Origin: a virus
DNA: 21,362 nt
Strand: one strand, 5' to 3'
Virus record (IMG/VR): IMGVR_UViG_3300025853_000796
Span: 1-21,362 of that record
Shown here: in pieces, positions 1 through 8,991 of the stretch
Layout: each line of letters starts with the position of its first letter
Numbering within the stretch: position 1 is the stretch's first letter
The notes under the pieces: model-generated
Seen by the model: only the letters and a program-made list of their open reading frames with translations
Told to the model about the DNA's origin: nothing
The model's database searches: none
Program-made: the position numbers and the translations under genes

Positions 1-863
1 CCTGTAGTTCCGTTAGGATTTACAAACCCCTTGAGCAAAAACCCTTTCGCCATAGTAGTCCCTATTGCTATGCCAAGTAAAGCTTTTTGCGCGGCCTCTG
101 TTGACGAAGAGTAAGAAGCCCATGTCGTTCCGTTGTAGTAATAAATCCTACCCTCTGTGGTGGATGTAGCGGAAGCGCCTAAATACGTAATCTCTGAACC
201 TGCTCCGTATGCGCCAGCTACCGTCAAGTTAGCCTCGTCGTGCTCAATTCCTAATTTAGCTTGAAATACGCCGTCTGACTCTACAGCCATACCAGTGTCA
301 CCAAGCTGAAGCACGTTAGAGCCAACCTGTATATACGTGTCACCGTTAGTTGAGTCGCTTACGGTAAACTCTCCATCGTTTATATCGATAGTTAGAGTAT
401 TAGCGTCCATATCTAACGTGCGGTTATTATCCGCAGTTAGGTTAGCATTTGCAATATTCGTGTTGGACCCACCGCCTACAGTAGCAAAAGAAAGATTTCC
501 AGCGCCATCAGTAACCAACGCTTGACCACTTGTACCGTCAGTAGCTGGCAACTCAAGAGACAGGTTTGCAGACATGCTGTCTGGAGCTCTAAGAGATATA
601 TAGTTAGACCCATTAATTGGGTCTTCATTCAACCTAATTTCCCCCGCAGTAAACCCCTGATTGTTTTTGAAAAGAACTTCTTCGGAAAACGTCCAAGTCC
701 CAGCCGAAGCGCTCCACACCAACAGATTTGCTGCACCGTTTTTTATGTACAGGTCATTACCATCAGTATCAAGCGTTCTATTCCCCGAAAGAGTCAGGTT
801 TGCTGTACCAATATTATCAGATACAGCGTCACCTTCAACTAATATTTTCTTCCAGGATGCCAT
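1..863 (-). CDS. Phage tail-fibre-like structural protein, C-terminus beyond left edge
   Basis: I translated this from the ATG at 863; the frame is open for 287 codons to the window edge, so the 3' end is missing. It begins MASWKKILVEGDA, closely matching the start of the fibre protein at 1203-2453 (MATWKKVVVESAAD). The body is rich in Asn, Thr, Asp and Gly in beta-solenoid-like strings such as NIGTANLTLSGNRTLDTDG and NTNIANANLTADNNRTLDM, which are two copies of one repeat about 130 residues apart. Near the visible end is TEGRIYYYNGTTWASY, a motif typical of marine phage tail or fibre proteins. It is the last visible gene of the minus-strand appendage series and starts 3 bases after the preceding 49-residue gene. 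The likely role is a virion fibre or adhesin; the exact location on the particle is inferred. Confidence 0.75.
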   Translation of the reverse strand, partial: MASWKKILVEGDAVSDNIGTANLTLSGNRTLDTDGNDLYIKNGAANLLVWSASAGTWTFSEEVLFKNNQGFTAGEIRLNEDPINGSNYISLRAPDSMSANLSLELPATDGTSGQALVTDGAGNLSFATVGGGSNTNIANANLTADNNRTLDMDANTLTIDINDGEFTVSDSTNGDTYIQVGSNVLQLGDTGMAVESDGVFQAKLGIEHDEANLTVAGAYGAGSEITYLGASATSTTEGRIYYYNGTTWASYSSSTEAAQKALLGIAIGTTMAKGFLLKGFVNPNGTT

Positions 864-866
864 ATA

Positions 867-1016
867 TTACTTCTTTTCTTCTAGTTTTTGTAAGCGTTCG
901 AACTCTTTCTCAAGTTTTGTCATCGTCGATGCTACCGCCTTAGCGTCAGACCCCTTTACCGTGCATGCTGACAAAGCTTGGTTAAGCAAGTAAACTTCTT
1001 GAATTTCTAGTTTCAT
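867..1016 (-). CDS. Small charged protein of unknown function (49 aa)
   Basis: A 49-residue ORF from an ATG at 1016 to a TAA at 867-869. The protein starts MKLEIQEVYLLNQALSA and ends in a Lys/Glu-rich helix (KLEKEFERLQKLEEKK), so the C-terminal half probably forms a short coiled coil. The leader in front of the ATG is A/T-rich with no Shine-Dalgarno site. It sits between two fibre-type genes and a 54-residue gene, with only 3 bases to the next start, so it belongs to the same transcription unit. I do not recognise a family. An accessory or assembly role for the neighbouring fibres is possible but inferred only from position. Confidence 0.65.
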   Translation of the reverse strand: MKLEIQEVYLLNQALSACTVKGSDAKAVASTMTKLEKEFERLQKLEEKK

Positions 1017-1038
1017 TTGAATTTAATTAATTTGATTC

Positions 1039-1203
1039 TTACTTAGCGTTAAGCTGATTGCTTAACTTCTCTACAATAGTACCCAGAAGAAGAACATCCT
1101 TACCGTCAAACTTCATTTCAGAGATAGCTGAAAGTAAGTAATTCAGTTCTTGCTGAGTAAGGGTGTCCGTATTAGAAGACCCCTGCTTACTCAGTATTCC
1201 CAT
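1039..1203 (-). CDS. Small conserved-looking phage protein (54 aa), unknown function
   Basis: A 54-residue ORF whose ATG (1203-1201) shares its A with the TAA stop of the upstream fibre gene (TAATG junction), a sign of translational coupling. The protein starts MGILSKQGSSNTDTLTQQEL and continues with an amphipathic helical stretch (NYLLSAISEMKFDGKDVLLL) ending KLSNQLNAK. The pattern of a threonine/glutamine cap, Leu-rich helix, K-F-x-G-x-D-V turn and second helix suggests a small two-helix protein. I have a vague memory of similar small proteins beside fibre genes in marine phages, but cannot name a family. Function unknown. Confidence 0.65.
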   Translation of the reverse strand: MGILSKQGSSNTDTLTQQELNYLLSAISEMKFDGKDVLLLGTIVEKLSNQLNAK

Positions 1204-2453
1204 TAAATGTAAAGATAAAGGTTTCCGTTGGTTGTATCCGCAAAGAATGAACCCGCACCGCCTTCGGTTTCAATCGCTGGAGAAGAAGGAGGTGCTGCAC
1301 CAAATTCCATAATAGCAATAGGGAAGTCAGTAGAAGAAGTGGCTGTGTGGTCAGATACAGTCCAACCAGCGAGGTTTCCGCTTGAGTTCCACTTGAGCTC
1401 AGGCCATTCATCAGAACTAGAAGAAGACTCCAATTGAATACCACCACCATTTGCTGTATCGGTGTCAGGATTAGCTACGTTAGCCAGCTTCAACATCTTG
1501 TCCGCAACTTCTACAGTAGTAGAGTTAACCGTTGTGGTAGTGCCGTTTACCGTCAAGTTTCCAGCAACAGTAACACTTGAATCAAATGTTGCATTTCCAG
1601 TTACGGCAAGAGTACCTTCAATATCTGGATTAACAGCAAGTTTAATTACACCATTCTGAGATGCAAGGTTTGTTCCAGTAATTGCTGTAGCAATGTCAGA
1701 CCACTGTTCTTTTCTTGTGTCTCCAGTTGCACCGCCATCAATGAAGTTTACATAATCGGCACTAGGACTAAAAACAGCCTCTTGAACGTTCTGTAAATCA
1801 ATATCAAAAGTAATGGTTTCATTACCTGCCTGGTTAACCGTAAACGCACCTCCAGTCTTCAGACCTGCACCAGCGTCCAGCGTAATGGTGCTGTCATTTG
1901 CGGACGCTGTATTTGCAATCCACTGGAAATCACCATTTGATCCGCTGGATACATATGACAAAATATATCCGTTCGAAGGTGAGTTTCCATCAACAAGGTC
2001 AAGTTGTGCACTACCTACAGACTCGGCTGCAAGGGATGTGCTAAGGGCTACGTTAGCTCCTCCGTTAAAAGATACAGCAGTAGCCGTTACGTCTCCAGTG
2101 AGTGAAAAGTCTCTTGCTGCTGCAAGCGTCGTAGCGGTGGCTGCATTTCCAGAAGTGTTTTGGTTTCCTGCCGTGTTTACGCCTGGAAGATTGATGTTTG
2201 CTGTACCGTTAAAAGAAACTCCTCCGATTGTACGAGCATTCTGTAATGCTGTTGCTGTAGCTGCGTTGCCAGTTGTGTTCTGGGTGCCCGAAGCGTTTAC
2301 ACCAGGTAGGTTGATAGAAGTGGTTCCGTCAAACGATACACCGCCAATGTTTACTGCAGTTTCTAAGGCCGTAGCCGTGCCTGCATTTCCAGTTGTGTCT
2401 TGAGTAATTGTATCGGCGGCTGATTCAACTACTACTTTTTTCCAAGTTGCCAT
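1203..2453 (-). CDS. Tail-fibre-like protein with three 40-residue repeats
   Basis: A 416-residue protein starting MATWKKVVVESAAD, the same head motif as the fibre protein at 1-863. Residues about 18-139 hold three tandem units of about 40 residues, each opening with Q-(D/N)-T-(T/S)-G-N-A and containing TATAL or TATTL; units 1 and 2 also share IGGVSF and INLPGVN. Repeats of this kind are common in tail fibres of marine and cyanobacterial T4-like phages. The centre has low-complexity beta strands (ATFDSSVTVAGNLTVNGT), and the C-terminal part (EWPELKWNSSGNLAGW, GSFFADTTNGNLYLYI) resembles fibre tips of the same group. A promoter-like TATATTTG box lies 23 bases upstream. Its stop overlaps the next start as TAATG. 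Likely role: host-contacting or spacer part of an appendage. Confidence 0.8.
   Translation of the reverse strand: MATWKKVVVESAADTITQDTTGNAGTATALETAVNIGGVSFDGTTSINLPGVNASGTQNTTGNAATATALQNARTIGGVSFNGTANINLPGVNTAGNQNTSGNAATATTLAAARDFSLTGDVTATAVSFNGGANVALSTSLAAESVGSAQLDLVDGNSPSNGYILSYVSSGSNGDFQWIANTASANDSTITLDAGAGLKTGGAFTVNQAGNETITFDIDLQNVQEAVFSPSADYVNFIDGGATGDTRKEQWSDIATAITGTNLASQNGVIKLAVNPDIEGTLAVTGNATFDSSVTVAGNLTVNGTTTTVNSTTVEVADKMLKLANVANPDTDTANGGGIQLESSSSSDEWPELKWNSSGNLAGWTVSDHTATSSTDFPIAIMEFGAAPPSSPAIETEGGAGSFFADTTNGNLYLYI
2043..2402 (-). repeat. Three 120-bp coding repeats in the fibre gene
   Basis: The DNA encodes three consecutive 40-codon units, at about 2283-2402, 2163-2282 and 2043-2162. 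The first two are closest in sequence, and the third has diverged in its second half. The in-frame period means that unequal recombination could add or remove a unit without breaking the gene. Confidence 0.75.
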
Positions 2454-2476
2454 TTTATAAAGGGGTTATTTTTTTA

Positions 2477-2484
2477 CAAATATA
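2477..2484 (-). promoter_or_regulatory. Bacteroidetes-type -7 promoter box
   Basis: On the minus strand this reads TATATTTG, an exact match to TAnnTTTG. A TTTG lies 21 bases further upstream and could serve as the -33 element. It sits in the 35-base gap between the 214-residue gene and the fibre gene starting at 2453, so transcription would begin around 2470. Inferred from consensus only. Confidence 0.5.
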
Positions 2485-2488
2485 GTGA

Positions 2489-3133
2489 TTAAGAACCAGA
2501 TACGCCAAAGAACAGATTATCGTCTGTATCCGCGTACATTTTACCTTCCTCTGCTGTTGGGATGTCAGCTGGATCTGTAGTGTCAAACCTTTTGAATTGA
2601 ACCGTACCATCCAGATTTACACTTCCAGTGCCGTGAGGGGTGAACCTGATATCGTAATTAGTGGTTGTTGTTTTGATATGAAAATTATTCATATCAATAT
2701 GCGTCCCCATGACAACTCTTTGGTTGCCTAAGACGATAGCGTCAGAGCTTCGTAAACTACCATCTGTAGTCCCAGTAAAGAGACTATACCCTGGTTTTGC
2801 GGCCACAAAATCAGTTGACGTAACCCCAGACAGACTCGTAATGTCATCTGTAGTTTTTATAAAAACCGAGGGGGTGGCGTTTATTACGTTGTTCAGGTTT
2901 GTGACCGTCGCATCCCTGCTCCCTCCCCAAGCGGATCCAGAAGAATCAATAACCTCTGCATAAGGGAAGTTTCTACAGATGTAGACGTTGTTTACAGTAT
3001 CCTGTATCGTTATCTCATCCTGATTTGTTCCAGCAGAAGCTGATAGCTCACCCTTTTTGAAAAATCTGTTGGAGAGAGTACCGACTTTTACTGAAACGGA
3101 GTTTTCTGAATGATTTACGATAATCTTAGCCAT
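2489..3133 (-). CDS. Beta-rich virion structural protein, unknown role
   Basis: A 214-residue protein starting MAKIIVNHSENSVSVKVG. It is rich in Thr, Ser, Asp and Asn with short alternating hydrophobic stretches, which suggests beta structure. The middle contains NYDIRFTPHGTGSVNLDGTV, and the last residues are EGKMYADTDDNLFFGVSGS; this G-K-M-Y-x-D-T-D-D-N pattern is common at the C-terminus of phage tail and fibre proteins. It lies between the collagen-like gene at 3143-4603 (9-base gap) and the repeat fibre gene, inside the appendage series. I see no signal peptide or membrane segment. Most likely an appendage or fibre-associated protein; enzymatic motifs are absent. Confidence 0.7.
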   Translation of the reverse strand: MAKIIVNHSENSVSVKVGTLSNRFFKKGELSASAGTNQDEITIQDTVNNVYICRNFPYAEVIDSSGSAWGGSRDATVTNLNNVINATPSVFIKTTDDITSLSGVTSTDFVAAKPGYSLFTGTTDGSLRSSDAIVLGNQRVVMGTHIDMNNFHIKTTTTNYDIRFTPHGTGSVNLDGTVQFKRFDTTDPADIPTAEEGKMYADTDDNLFFGVSGS

Positions 3134-3142
3134 TGTGATGAA

Positions 3143-4603
3143 TTATTGAGCGTAAGAACCTACTCCGAATACAAATTTAGAGCTGTCTGTAATTTTAACC
3201 GAAGATACGTGCCCTTGCGAAGCAGAAACCATGAACCTAAAAGTCAAAACGTCTATGTTTTCTGGATTGGTTGTGGGCCAATTTGACTTTACAAATGAAG
3301 TTATAGAGAAAGAATTGTTGTATAAAACATTAGTGAGAGCGTTAGCAGGAGTCATTATGTTTTCTATCACATGGCTGCTTGTTGCAATTACAGTGGAACC
3401 ATCCATATAATCCCATTCTATCTTTAAGCTTAATTCATCTTCGGCTGTAAAATTAGCCTGTATTTGAAGCGGATCAAACTTACAACCAGCTAAATCATTG
3501 TTGTTCCATCCGTAATAAACGGTGACAGATCCAATGAGATCTGAAGATCCTGTGATGTCAATTTCATCGTTTGTAGCATCGACAGTAAAATCAAAATCTG
3601 GGGGGGTACCCGACGAGACTTGAGCTGCGGTTCCAGATATTTCTAGATTTTCGTAATCTCCCTGACTATAACTTGGTGTTTCGAGTGCTATAGCAGGACA
3701 GCTAGCAAAAGAAAGTTCAGTTGAGTTGCTGTTGACCAAGGATCCGTAAGCCGCCAACAGCAAAAGCAAGTCGTTGGTTCCAACTGCACCATCGCCATTG
3801 ATATCAGCAAAAAGACCATCAGTAGTGAGTTCGGCTTCAGTCGCCAAACCTTGATCAACAGCTTCATTAGCCAACTTTATAGCCAGGTAAGAAGCTACTT
3901 CATTTGTGTCTATTTTCTTGAAAGACGAATTGTCTACATCGTATAGAGAGAAATAAAACTTATCATCAGCAGCACCACCAACGGTATCTACATTAACATC
4001 TGCATAAGTGCTGTAAGCTGGAACCACACCCGTTGGGCCAGCGGGACCCGTTGGGCCAGTGGGGCCCACAGGGCCAGCCACAGTAGAGTCCGCACCAGTA
4101 GCACCCTGTTCACCAGTAGCACCTGTGGATCCTACAGGTCCTGGTACTGTAGAGTCGGCTCCAGTAGGTCCCGTAGGTCCCGTAGGCCCAGTAGGTCCCG
4201 TAGGCCCAGTAGGTCCCGTAGGGCCTGTAGGACCAGTCGGGCCTTGAGGACCATCAACTCCCGTAGGACCTTGAGGACCATCAACTCCCGTAGGACCTGT
4301 AAGGCCCGTAAGTCCAGTGGCGCCTGTTGCTCCAGTTGCCCCTCCAGCCGATATTATATCAGAAATATCAGTCCAGCCATTAGAATTACCGATATTGGTG
4401 TCATCGGTAAGCATGTAGAAGGCGTTCTCGGCTGTAACGTATACGATTGTTACGTTCTCCTTTAGCTGATCGCTTTTTACGGTTAGTTCGTATAGCGCCG
4501 TTAAGTTGTCAACTGTCCTGCCGCCTCCCCTCACAAAGTTGGAGTCAACAAAAGCAAGGTTAGCATTCCCGTGCTCGTATTCTGCAATTTTCTTAATAGC
4601 CAT
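3143..4603 (-). CDS. Collagen-like fibre protein with dockerin-like calcium loop
   Basis: A 486-residue protein. Residues 1-85 form an N-terminal module ([19 protein letters not shown], then GWTDIS) related to the N-terminus of the neighbouring 670-residue protein. Residues about 87-192 are collagen-like Gly-X-Y triplets, mainly Gly-Pro-Thr, interrupted twice by GADSTV(P/A)GPVG. Residues 267-278 read [12 protein letters not shown], a perfect dockerin/EF-hand-style loop (D1, N3, D5, G6, V8, D12), followed by LLLLLAAYG. The rest (about 290-486) is Thr/Ser-rich and probably beta-sandwich, perhaps receptor-binding. Its ATG overlaps the previous gene's stop as TAATG. Likely a trimeric fibre with a collagen stalk. 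Calcium binding is inferred from the loop. Confidence 0.8.
   Translation of the reverse strand: MAIKKIAEYEHGNANLAFVDSNFVRGGGRTVDNLTALYELTVKSDQLKENVTIVYVTAENAFYMLTDDTNIGNSNGWTDISDIISAGGATGATGATGLTGLTGPTGVDGPQGPTGVDGPQGPTGPTGPTGPTGPTGPTGPTGPTGPTGADSTVPGPVGSTGATGEQGATGADSTVAGPVGPTGPTGPAGPTGVVPAYSTYADVNVDTVGGAADDKFYFSLYDVDNSSFKKIDTNEVASYLAIKLANEAVDQGLATEAELTTDGLFADINGDGAVGTNDLLLLLAAYGSLVNSNSTELSFASCPAIALETPSYSQGDYENLEISGTAAQVSSGTPPDFDFTVDATNDEIDITGSSDLIGSVTVYYGWNNNDLAGCKFDPLQIQANFTAEDELSLKIEWDYMDGSTVIATSSHVIENIMTPANALTNVLYNNSFSITSFVKSNWPTTNPENIDVLTFRFMVSASQGHVSSVKITDSSKFVFGVGSYAQ
4028..4345 (-). repeat. Collagen-type Gly-Pro-Thr coding repeat
   Basis: This DNA encodes about 35 Gly-X-Y triplets through near-identical 9-base units on the plus strand such as cctgtagga and cccgtaggt. 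The repeats differ by synonymous bases, so they are decayed rather than freshly duplicated. Two longer interruptions encode GADSTV. Confidence 0.85.
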
Positions 4604-6615
4604 TACGTCAGGTAAAGAGTTACGTTATCAAATGATCCAGCCGCATTAGACCTATATACACTATATGTCGTTGACTCACCGTTAAGGCCAGCTATTGTTG
4701 CATCAGATTGCTGGGTAAACCCACCAGTAATTACTTCTGCACCGTCGCTTATCTCAGTTATATCAGTAGTCGAAGGATATGCAATCCACACATATGTGCT
4801 ACCACCAGAATTGCTGAACGGACCGATACCGTCAATTCCACCAGGAACTGATGTAAACAACTCAGCAGAGAGGTCATCAATTGTGTTTGCAGCATCAAAC
4901 GCAGAGTCAGTAGAAAGCCCGAAATAAGTCTCGTAATAATATATTATTGTTTCTTCTGTGTCTGTTGATGTAAATCCATGCTCGTCTGTTACGACTGTTC
5001 TGTATCTGTAACTGCTAACGTTTCCTGGATCGTGAGTGAATGCTGTATCGTTTGAGTAGCTAGAACTATTAACTGTTATCGTAGTCAGGAGATCCGATTC
5101 AGGGAATGAAGTGCTGTTACCGACATGTCCGTATATCTTAATAGTAGATATATCAACATATGATGGCTCATCACTTGAAATGTCTATATCAAACGTAGTG
5201 CTAGTGTTTCCTCTTATTCTTCTAATTGACGTTTCAGTAAGCCCAGCTGTAGTAGTCAACCCAGTAGTACCAGTAAAGGTCATATCGCTGATGCTCGTAT
5301 CCCAGTTTGCAGTCCCCGAAGAATTCTGAACAGTTGATGTAACAATATCACCGTTAGTCCCAGTTTCAACTACAGTAAGCCTTACTTGATAGTTATTAGA
5401 AGCGCTATAAGACGTAGTGAATGTTATGCTTTGATTGATGTTTGGAGCTCCAAAATAAACCTGAGTATTTGAGTATGTTTGAGTGCCGCCACCATTTGCA
5501 ACCCCATATCCGTTTACACCCCACTCTAAGGTTGCTGAGACACCAGAAGTACCTGAAGTTGTGGTATTGTTTTTTATACCAAAATTTAAAGTAACAGTAT
5601 CTGTAAAGTTTCCTCGCCCATAAACTGGGGAGCTAAGCCCAGTAACTGCCGCTTCTGGGTCTGCGACATCCTGCAAAGCATCTAATAAAACCTCTAAAGC
5701 AGTTTTTCCGTTAGTTGGTACTGTAGCGCCATTAGGGTACTTACCAAACGTTTTTACGATACCGTTTACCGTAGGCATATTCGCAACGTAGTCTTGAGTA
5801 AACTTCTCCTGACTAATCAAAGCCCCGCCAACTCCAGTGGCAGCAACATCAAGTTTGTCAAACTCAATAAATGTAGGGTTAGTGACAACCCCAGAAGCTC
5901 CGCTAACGCTACCAACAACTCCAGTGGGGCCTGTAGGGCCTGTAGGACCCGTTGGGCCTTCGGGACCAGTAGGACCTTCCAAACCATCAACTCCTGTAGG
6001 ACCAGTAGGACCTGTAGGACCAGCGGGACCTTCAGGACCTTGCGCTCCATCTACTCCAGTAGGACCTGTAGGACCAGTGGGACCTTCAGGACCATCAACG
6101 CCTGTAGGACCTTGAGGACCATCAATTCCTGTAGGACCCGTTGGACCTGTCGGTCCAGTTGGCCCAGTAGGACCATCAACTCCTGTAGGGCCTTGAGGGC
6201 CATCGACTCCAGTGGGACCTGTCGGTCCTTCGACTCCAGTGGGGCCTGTAGGGCCTGTAGGACCTTGAGGGCCTTCAGGACCAGTGAGACCTGTAGGACC
6301 TTGAGGGCCTTCAGGGCCAGTAGCCCCCGTAGCGCCTACGCCTCCAGTTCCTGTATTTACTTCTTCCCAGCTGCTCGATGTTGTCCAGTCCGTAGTAGGG
6401 TCGCCAGTAAATAAATAAAGCTTATCCTCAGCCTTAACGTAAGCCAAGTAACCCTCTGTTTTCAAAGAAGAAGAAAGTCCATCGCGAGAGTTCTCTCCAG
6501 CCCCTGGGTTCGATATGACGTCAAAGATACCTATCCCCTTAACCTGTAAGCCAAGAAGGCTTATGATGGTTTCGTTAGGGTTGTTATTTTCTAATATACC
6601 TGGAAACTTTGGCAT
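4603..6615 (-). CDS. Collagen-like fibre protein (670 aa)
   Basis: Residues 1-92 form a globular N-terminus ([19 protein letters not shown], then SSWEEV) also seen in the next gene. Residues 94-235 are an almost unbroken collagen-like run of Gly-X-Y triplets dominated by GPT, with GVD and GPQ variants. Residues about 269-322 carry a module ([29 protein letters not shown]) that is clearly paralogous to residues 237-290 of the upstream 661-residue protein. The C-terminal 350 residues are Thr/Ser-rich, beta-type and Ig-like in appearance. The gene starts 1 base after the previous stop and ends at a TAATG junction. Predicted role: a trimeric virion fibre whose stalk is a collagen helix and whose C-terminal domains form the tip. 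Confidence 0.8.
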   Translation of the reverse strand: MPKFPGILENNNPNETIISLLGLQVKGIGIFDVISNPGAGENSRDGLSSSLKTEGYLAYVKAEDKLYLFTGDPTTDWTTSSSWEEVNTGTGGVGATGATGPEGPQGPTGLTGPEGPQGPTGPTGPTGVEGPTGPTGVDGPQGPTGVDGPTGPTGPTGPTGPTGIDGPQGPTGVDGPEGPTGPTGPTGVDGAQGPEGPAGPTGPTGPTGVDGLEGPTGPEGPTGPTGPTGPTGVVGSVSGASGVVTNPTFIEFDKLDVAATGVGGALISQEKFTQDYVANMPTVNGIVKTFGKYPNGATVPTNGKTALEVLLDALQDVADPEAAVTGLSSPVYGRGNFTDTVTLNFGIKNNTTTSGTSGVSATLEWGVNGYGVANGGGTQTYSNTQVYFGAPNINQSITFTTSYSASNNYQVRLTVVETGTNGDIVTSTVQNSSGTANWDTSISDMTFTGTTGLTTTAGLTETSIRRIRGNTSTTFDIDISSDEPSYVDISTIKIYGHVGNSTSFPESDLLTTITVNSSSYSNDTAFTHDPGNVSSYRYRTVVTDEHGFTSTDTEETIIYYYETYFGLSTDSAFDAANTIDDLSAELFTSVPGGIDGIGPFSNSGGSTYVWIAYPSTTDITEISDGAEVITGGFTQQSDATIAGLNGESTTYSVYRSNAAGSFDNVTLYLT
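5911..6336 (-). repeat. Longest collagen-type coding repeat of the window
   Basis: About 47 Gly-X-Y triplets encoded by 9-base repeats (plus-strand forms cctgtagga, ccagtagga, ccttcagga). The strong triplet periodicity also creates a long antisense ORF, which I regard as a shadow. Confidence 0.85.
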
Positions 6616-6616
6616 C

Positions 6617-8602
6617 TTAATCTACTTTTATGTATATGATGGATCCAGCTCCAAAAGCTTGGGTGATTCTAGTTCTGTAGACGTGGTAGTCTTCAGTTAC
6701 GCCAAACTCATTCTCTAAATCAAGAAGGCCCAAGTAGTAGAAATCTGTCTCTTGTCCAGCGGATATATCGGATATAGAATACAACGTCCCAGTAGCGCTA
6801 CCATCTCTCATTTCGGTTACCTCACTGGCGTCTCCTCTGTAGATAAAATAAGTGTAATTACCTGCTGTGTTTGAGCTTGAAGTGGTTGTAAACGTGGTAG
6901 CAAACGTAGTACCAGTAGTCATTGTGCTTATCGCCCCATCAGCCGTGGTGAAGTTATCATACAGAGGAGTAACTGCAGTAGAACTACCGTCAAGCTCAGT
7001 TGAAGAAGAAACCAATATTCTGTACCTTCTATTCATGGTGTAGCTAGCGTTTCCGCTAATTCCAGCATAAGCAGCAGAGTCTTCTTCGCTTTTTAGGTCA
7101 TCTACTTCCGCGTAATATGTAACGGTCCCAGAAGTGTTGTTAGCTAAATGAACGGTGGTGTAAGTTCCATTTCCAGTGTTTGGGGTCGTGTTCGTGTATA
7201 TCGGAGTAGCATTTCCGCTTTGATACAATCGAACGTTGCTGATGTTAACTCCAGCTGTGTTTCTGGTGACCGAAATGCTTATGTCAGAATCATTGTTACC
7301 AAGGAATCTTGCCGCGTCACTGTCACTGCTTATGGTAGGATCGTCCTGTCTCGTTGGGGTTACAGAGACTGTAGGAGCAGAATAAGCAGATATAGATGTA
7401 GTGGCAGTTCTAGTAAATAGAGTTCCGCTCCCCAGGTTGCTGTCGTAATACTCTAGTTTATGAGTAAACAGATTTAGAGTTGAAGGGAAGGCTCCAATCG
7501 TTTCTGTAACGGTAAACGAATCGCTTACATTATTTCCGACTCCCCCGTTAGCATAATCACTTGCTGGATATATCTGAACGTAATTCGTATCGTCCGTACC
7601 GTATGCCTTCTCGAAAACTCTGTAAAAAATATTAGAGCCAGCATTTGCATTCGTATTTGTTATGCTAATGCTACCAGTAACAGACTGAGAAGAAGAGTAA
7701 GATCTGTAAGCAAAGTTCCCTGTAGAGAAAGTAGCTGTAGGATTTACAAGGTCTGTGAAAGCATCGATAAGGACTTCAAGTGCTGTCTTCCCGTTTGTAG
7801 GAACCGTAGCCCCATTAAGGTACTTTCCAAATGATTTCGGATGACTTGTAGAGCTAGGTATGTTTAAAACATAGTTTTGAGTAAACTTCTCTTGATCTAC
7901 AGTTACGGTTCCGCCAGATTCGCTTATAGTAAAGTTGTTGAACGATAAAGCAGAAGGAGAGGTAACTGGCCCAGTACTTCCAGAAGCGCCAGATATAGTG
8001 CCTACAACACCAGTAGATCCAGTAATAGCAGCAATAAATTGCGACTCGGTTATACTCTGATCGTTCTGACTATCCTTATAGGTTTCGAATGAGCTTTTTC
8101 CAGTAGCTCCAGCAACTCCAGCAACTCCAGTTGCACCTTGCGGACCCGTTGGACCTTGGGGTCCAGTCAAACCCTGCTCTCCTTGAGGCCCTGCATCTCC
8201 AGTAGGTCCAACTGGACCAGTATCCCCAACAGGTCCAGTAGAGCCCGTGGCTCCACCGTGTCCAGACGACCCAGTAGCGCCTGTCTCTCCCGTGGCTCCA
8301 GTAGCGCCTGTCTCTCCCGTGGCCCCCGTGGCCCCAGCAGCTCCGTCCGAGCCAGAAGCTCCAGTAGCCCCTGTAGCACCATTTTGTCCAGCAACCCCAG
8401 TGGCTCCCGTGGCCCCGTCAGCTCCAGGAGCTCCAGCAGGACCAGATCCTAAGCCGTTGGATATAGTCACATTATTCTTTGCTACTTGGTTCAACGCGAC
8501 CACCTTGGTCGTTGAATCACCAGCAACAATAGATACCTTTATGACATCACCGTTGGTGCTCGATACCTTTAAAATAGATGGTTGATCTACGCTTATAGGC
8601 AT
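6617..8602 (-). CDS. Collagen-like fibre protein, GAT/GET type (661 aa)
   Basis: Residues 1-50 form an N-terminal segment ([19 protein letters not shown]). Residues 54-168 are about 38 collagen triplets. Unlike its two neighbours, most are Gly-Ala-Thr and Gly-Glu-Thr rather than Gly-Pro-Thr, with GPQ triplets at the end. Residues about 170-196 ([20 protein letters not shown]) look like the short linker domain often following phage collagen stalks. Residues 237-290 ([29 protein letters not shown]) are shared with the 670-residue protein. The rest is Ser/Thr-rich beta sandwich-like sequence. Its ATG overlaps the stop of the 129-residue gene (TAATG). Probable virion fibre; receptor specificity cannot be read from the sequence. 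Confidence 0.8.
   Translation of the reverse strand: MPISVDQPSILKVSSTNGDVIKVSIVAGDSTTKVVALNQVAKNNVTISNGLGSGPAGAPGADGATGATGVAGQNGATGATGASGSDGAAGATGATGETGATGATGETGATGSSGHGGATGSTGPVGDTGPVGPTGDAGPQGEQGLTGPQGPTGPQGATGVAGVAGATGKSSFETYKDSQNDQSITESQFIAAITGSTGVVGTISGASGSTGPVTSPSALSFNNFTISESGGTVTVDQEKFTQNYVLNIPSSTSHPKSFGKYLNGATVPTNGKTALEVLIDAFTDLVNPTATFSTGNFAYRSYSSSQSVTGSISITNTNANAGSNIFYRVFEKAYGTDDTNYVQIYPASDYANGGVGNNVSDSFTVTETIGAFPSTLNLFTHKLEYYDSNLGSGTLFTRTATTSISAYSAPTVSVTPTRQDDPTISSDSDAARFLGNNDSDISISVTRNTAGVNISNVRLYQSGNATPIYTNTTPNTGNGTYTTVHLANNTSGTVTYYAEVDDLKSEEDSAAYAGISGNASYTMNRRYRILVSSSTELDGSSTAVTPLYDNFTTADGAISTMTTGTTFATTFTTTSSSNTAGNYTYFIYRGDASEVTEMRDGSATGTLYSISDISAGQETDFYYLGLLDLENEFGVTEDYHVYRTRITQAFGAGSIIYIKVD
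8099..8443 (-). repeat. Collagen-type Gly-Ala-Thr coding repeat
   Basis: About 38 Gly-X-Y triplets whose codons favour GCx-ACx at X and Y. One long unit encoding TGATGETGA appears twice in direct succession, with near-identical bases at about 8276-8320. Confidence 0.8.
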
Positions 8603-8991
8603 TACGATTCGGATATATCTTCATTAACTTTTATAGTGCCGTAAATCAACGTCTTTACCGTTGAGCCACTAGTCTGCTCAACGTCATACACATAAAGACC
8701 TGAAGGCATGTTTTCCATTACGCTAGCAGCTAACGTCAGATCAATCTTTTTTGCTGTTACCTGTTCAGCTGTAGCGTTTGTTACACTAATTTGAAAAGGG
8801 GTTGAAGAATCGTTTACGATGACTTCTCCAGTATCCGAATCCCTTACTTGCATTAAAAAATCGTCATTTTCCTGAAAGCCTGCTGTATCACCAGCAGCAT
8901 TAGTAATGGTCAACGAAAGAGTAAAAGTATCACCCTTTCTGCACGTTATGTCTACCCTGGAAGCAGTGTCTAAGTTTATAGTCGTTGCCAT
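8602..8991 (-). CDS. Ig-like beta-sandwich virion protein (129 aa)
   Basis: A 129-residue protein. The pattern [18 protein letters not shown], then [30 protein letters not shown] and [11 protein letters not shown] is that of small phage proteins with an immunoglobulin-like fold, usually found just before tail-fibre or baseplate genes. The whole protein is one domain with no signal peptide. Both ends are TAATG junctions: its ATG overlaps the portal stop at 8991 and its stop overlaps the collagen-like gene start at 8602. The position suggests a connector, decoration or fibre-attachment protein. The fold call is from sequence pattern; the role is inferred. Confidence 0.7.
   Translation of the reverse strand: MATTINLDTASRVDITCRKGDTFTLSLTITNAAGDTAGFQENDDFLMQVRDSDTGEVIVNDSSTPFQISVTNATAEQVTAKKIDLTLAASVMENMPSGLYVYDVEQTSGSTVKTLIYGTIKVNEDISES

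Noticed and set aside
1813-2403. 196-codon plus-strand ORF opposite the 40-residue-repeat fibre gene
   Set aside because: Shadow of the repeat; the minus frame matches known fibre patterns and its neighbours' orientation.
4028-4345. Short regular repeats that could be mistaken for a CRISPR array
   Set aside because: The period is 9 bases, in frame, with no spacers; they encode collagen triplets.
5794-6414. 206-codon plus-strand ORF opposite the collagen-like gene
   Set aside because: It is the mirror of Gly-X-Y coding repeats; its product is Arg/Thr/Cys/Ser-rich noise and the minus frame has clear domains.
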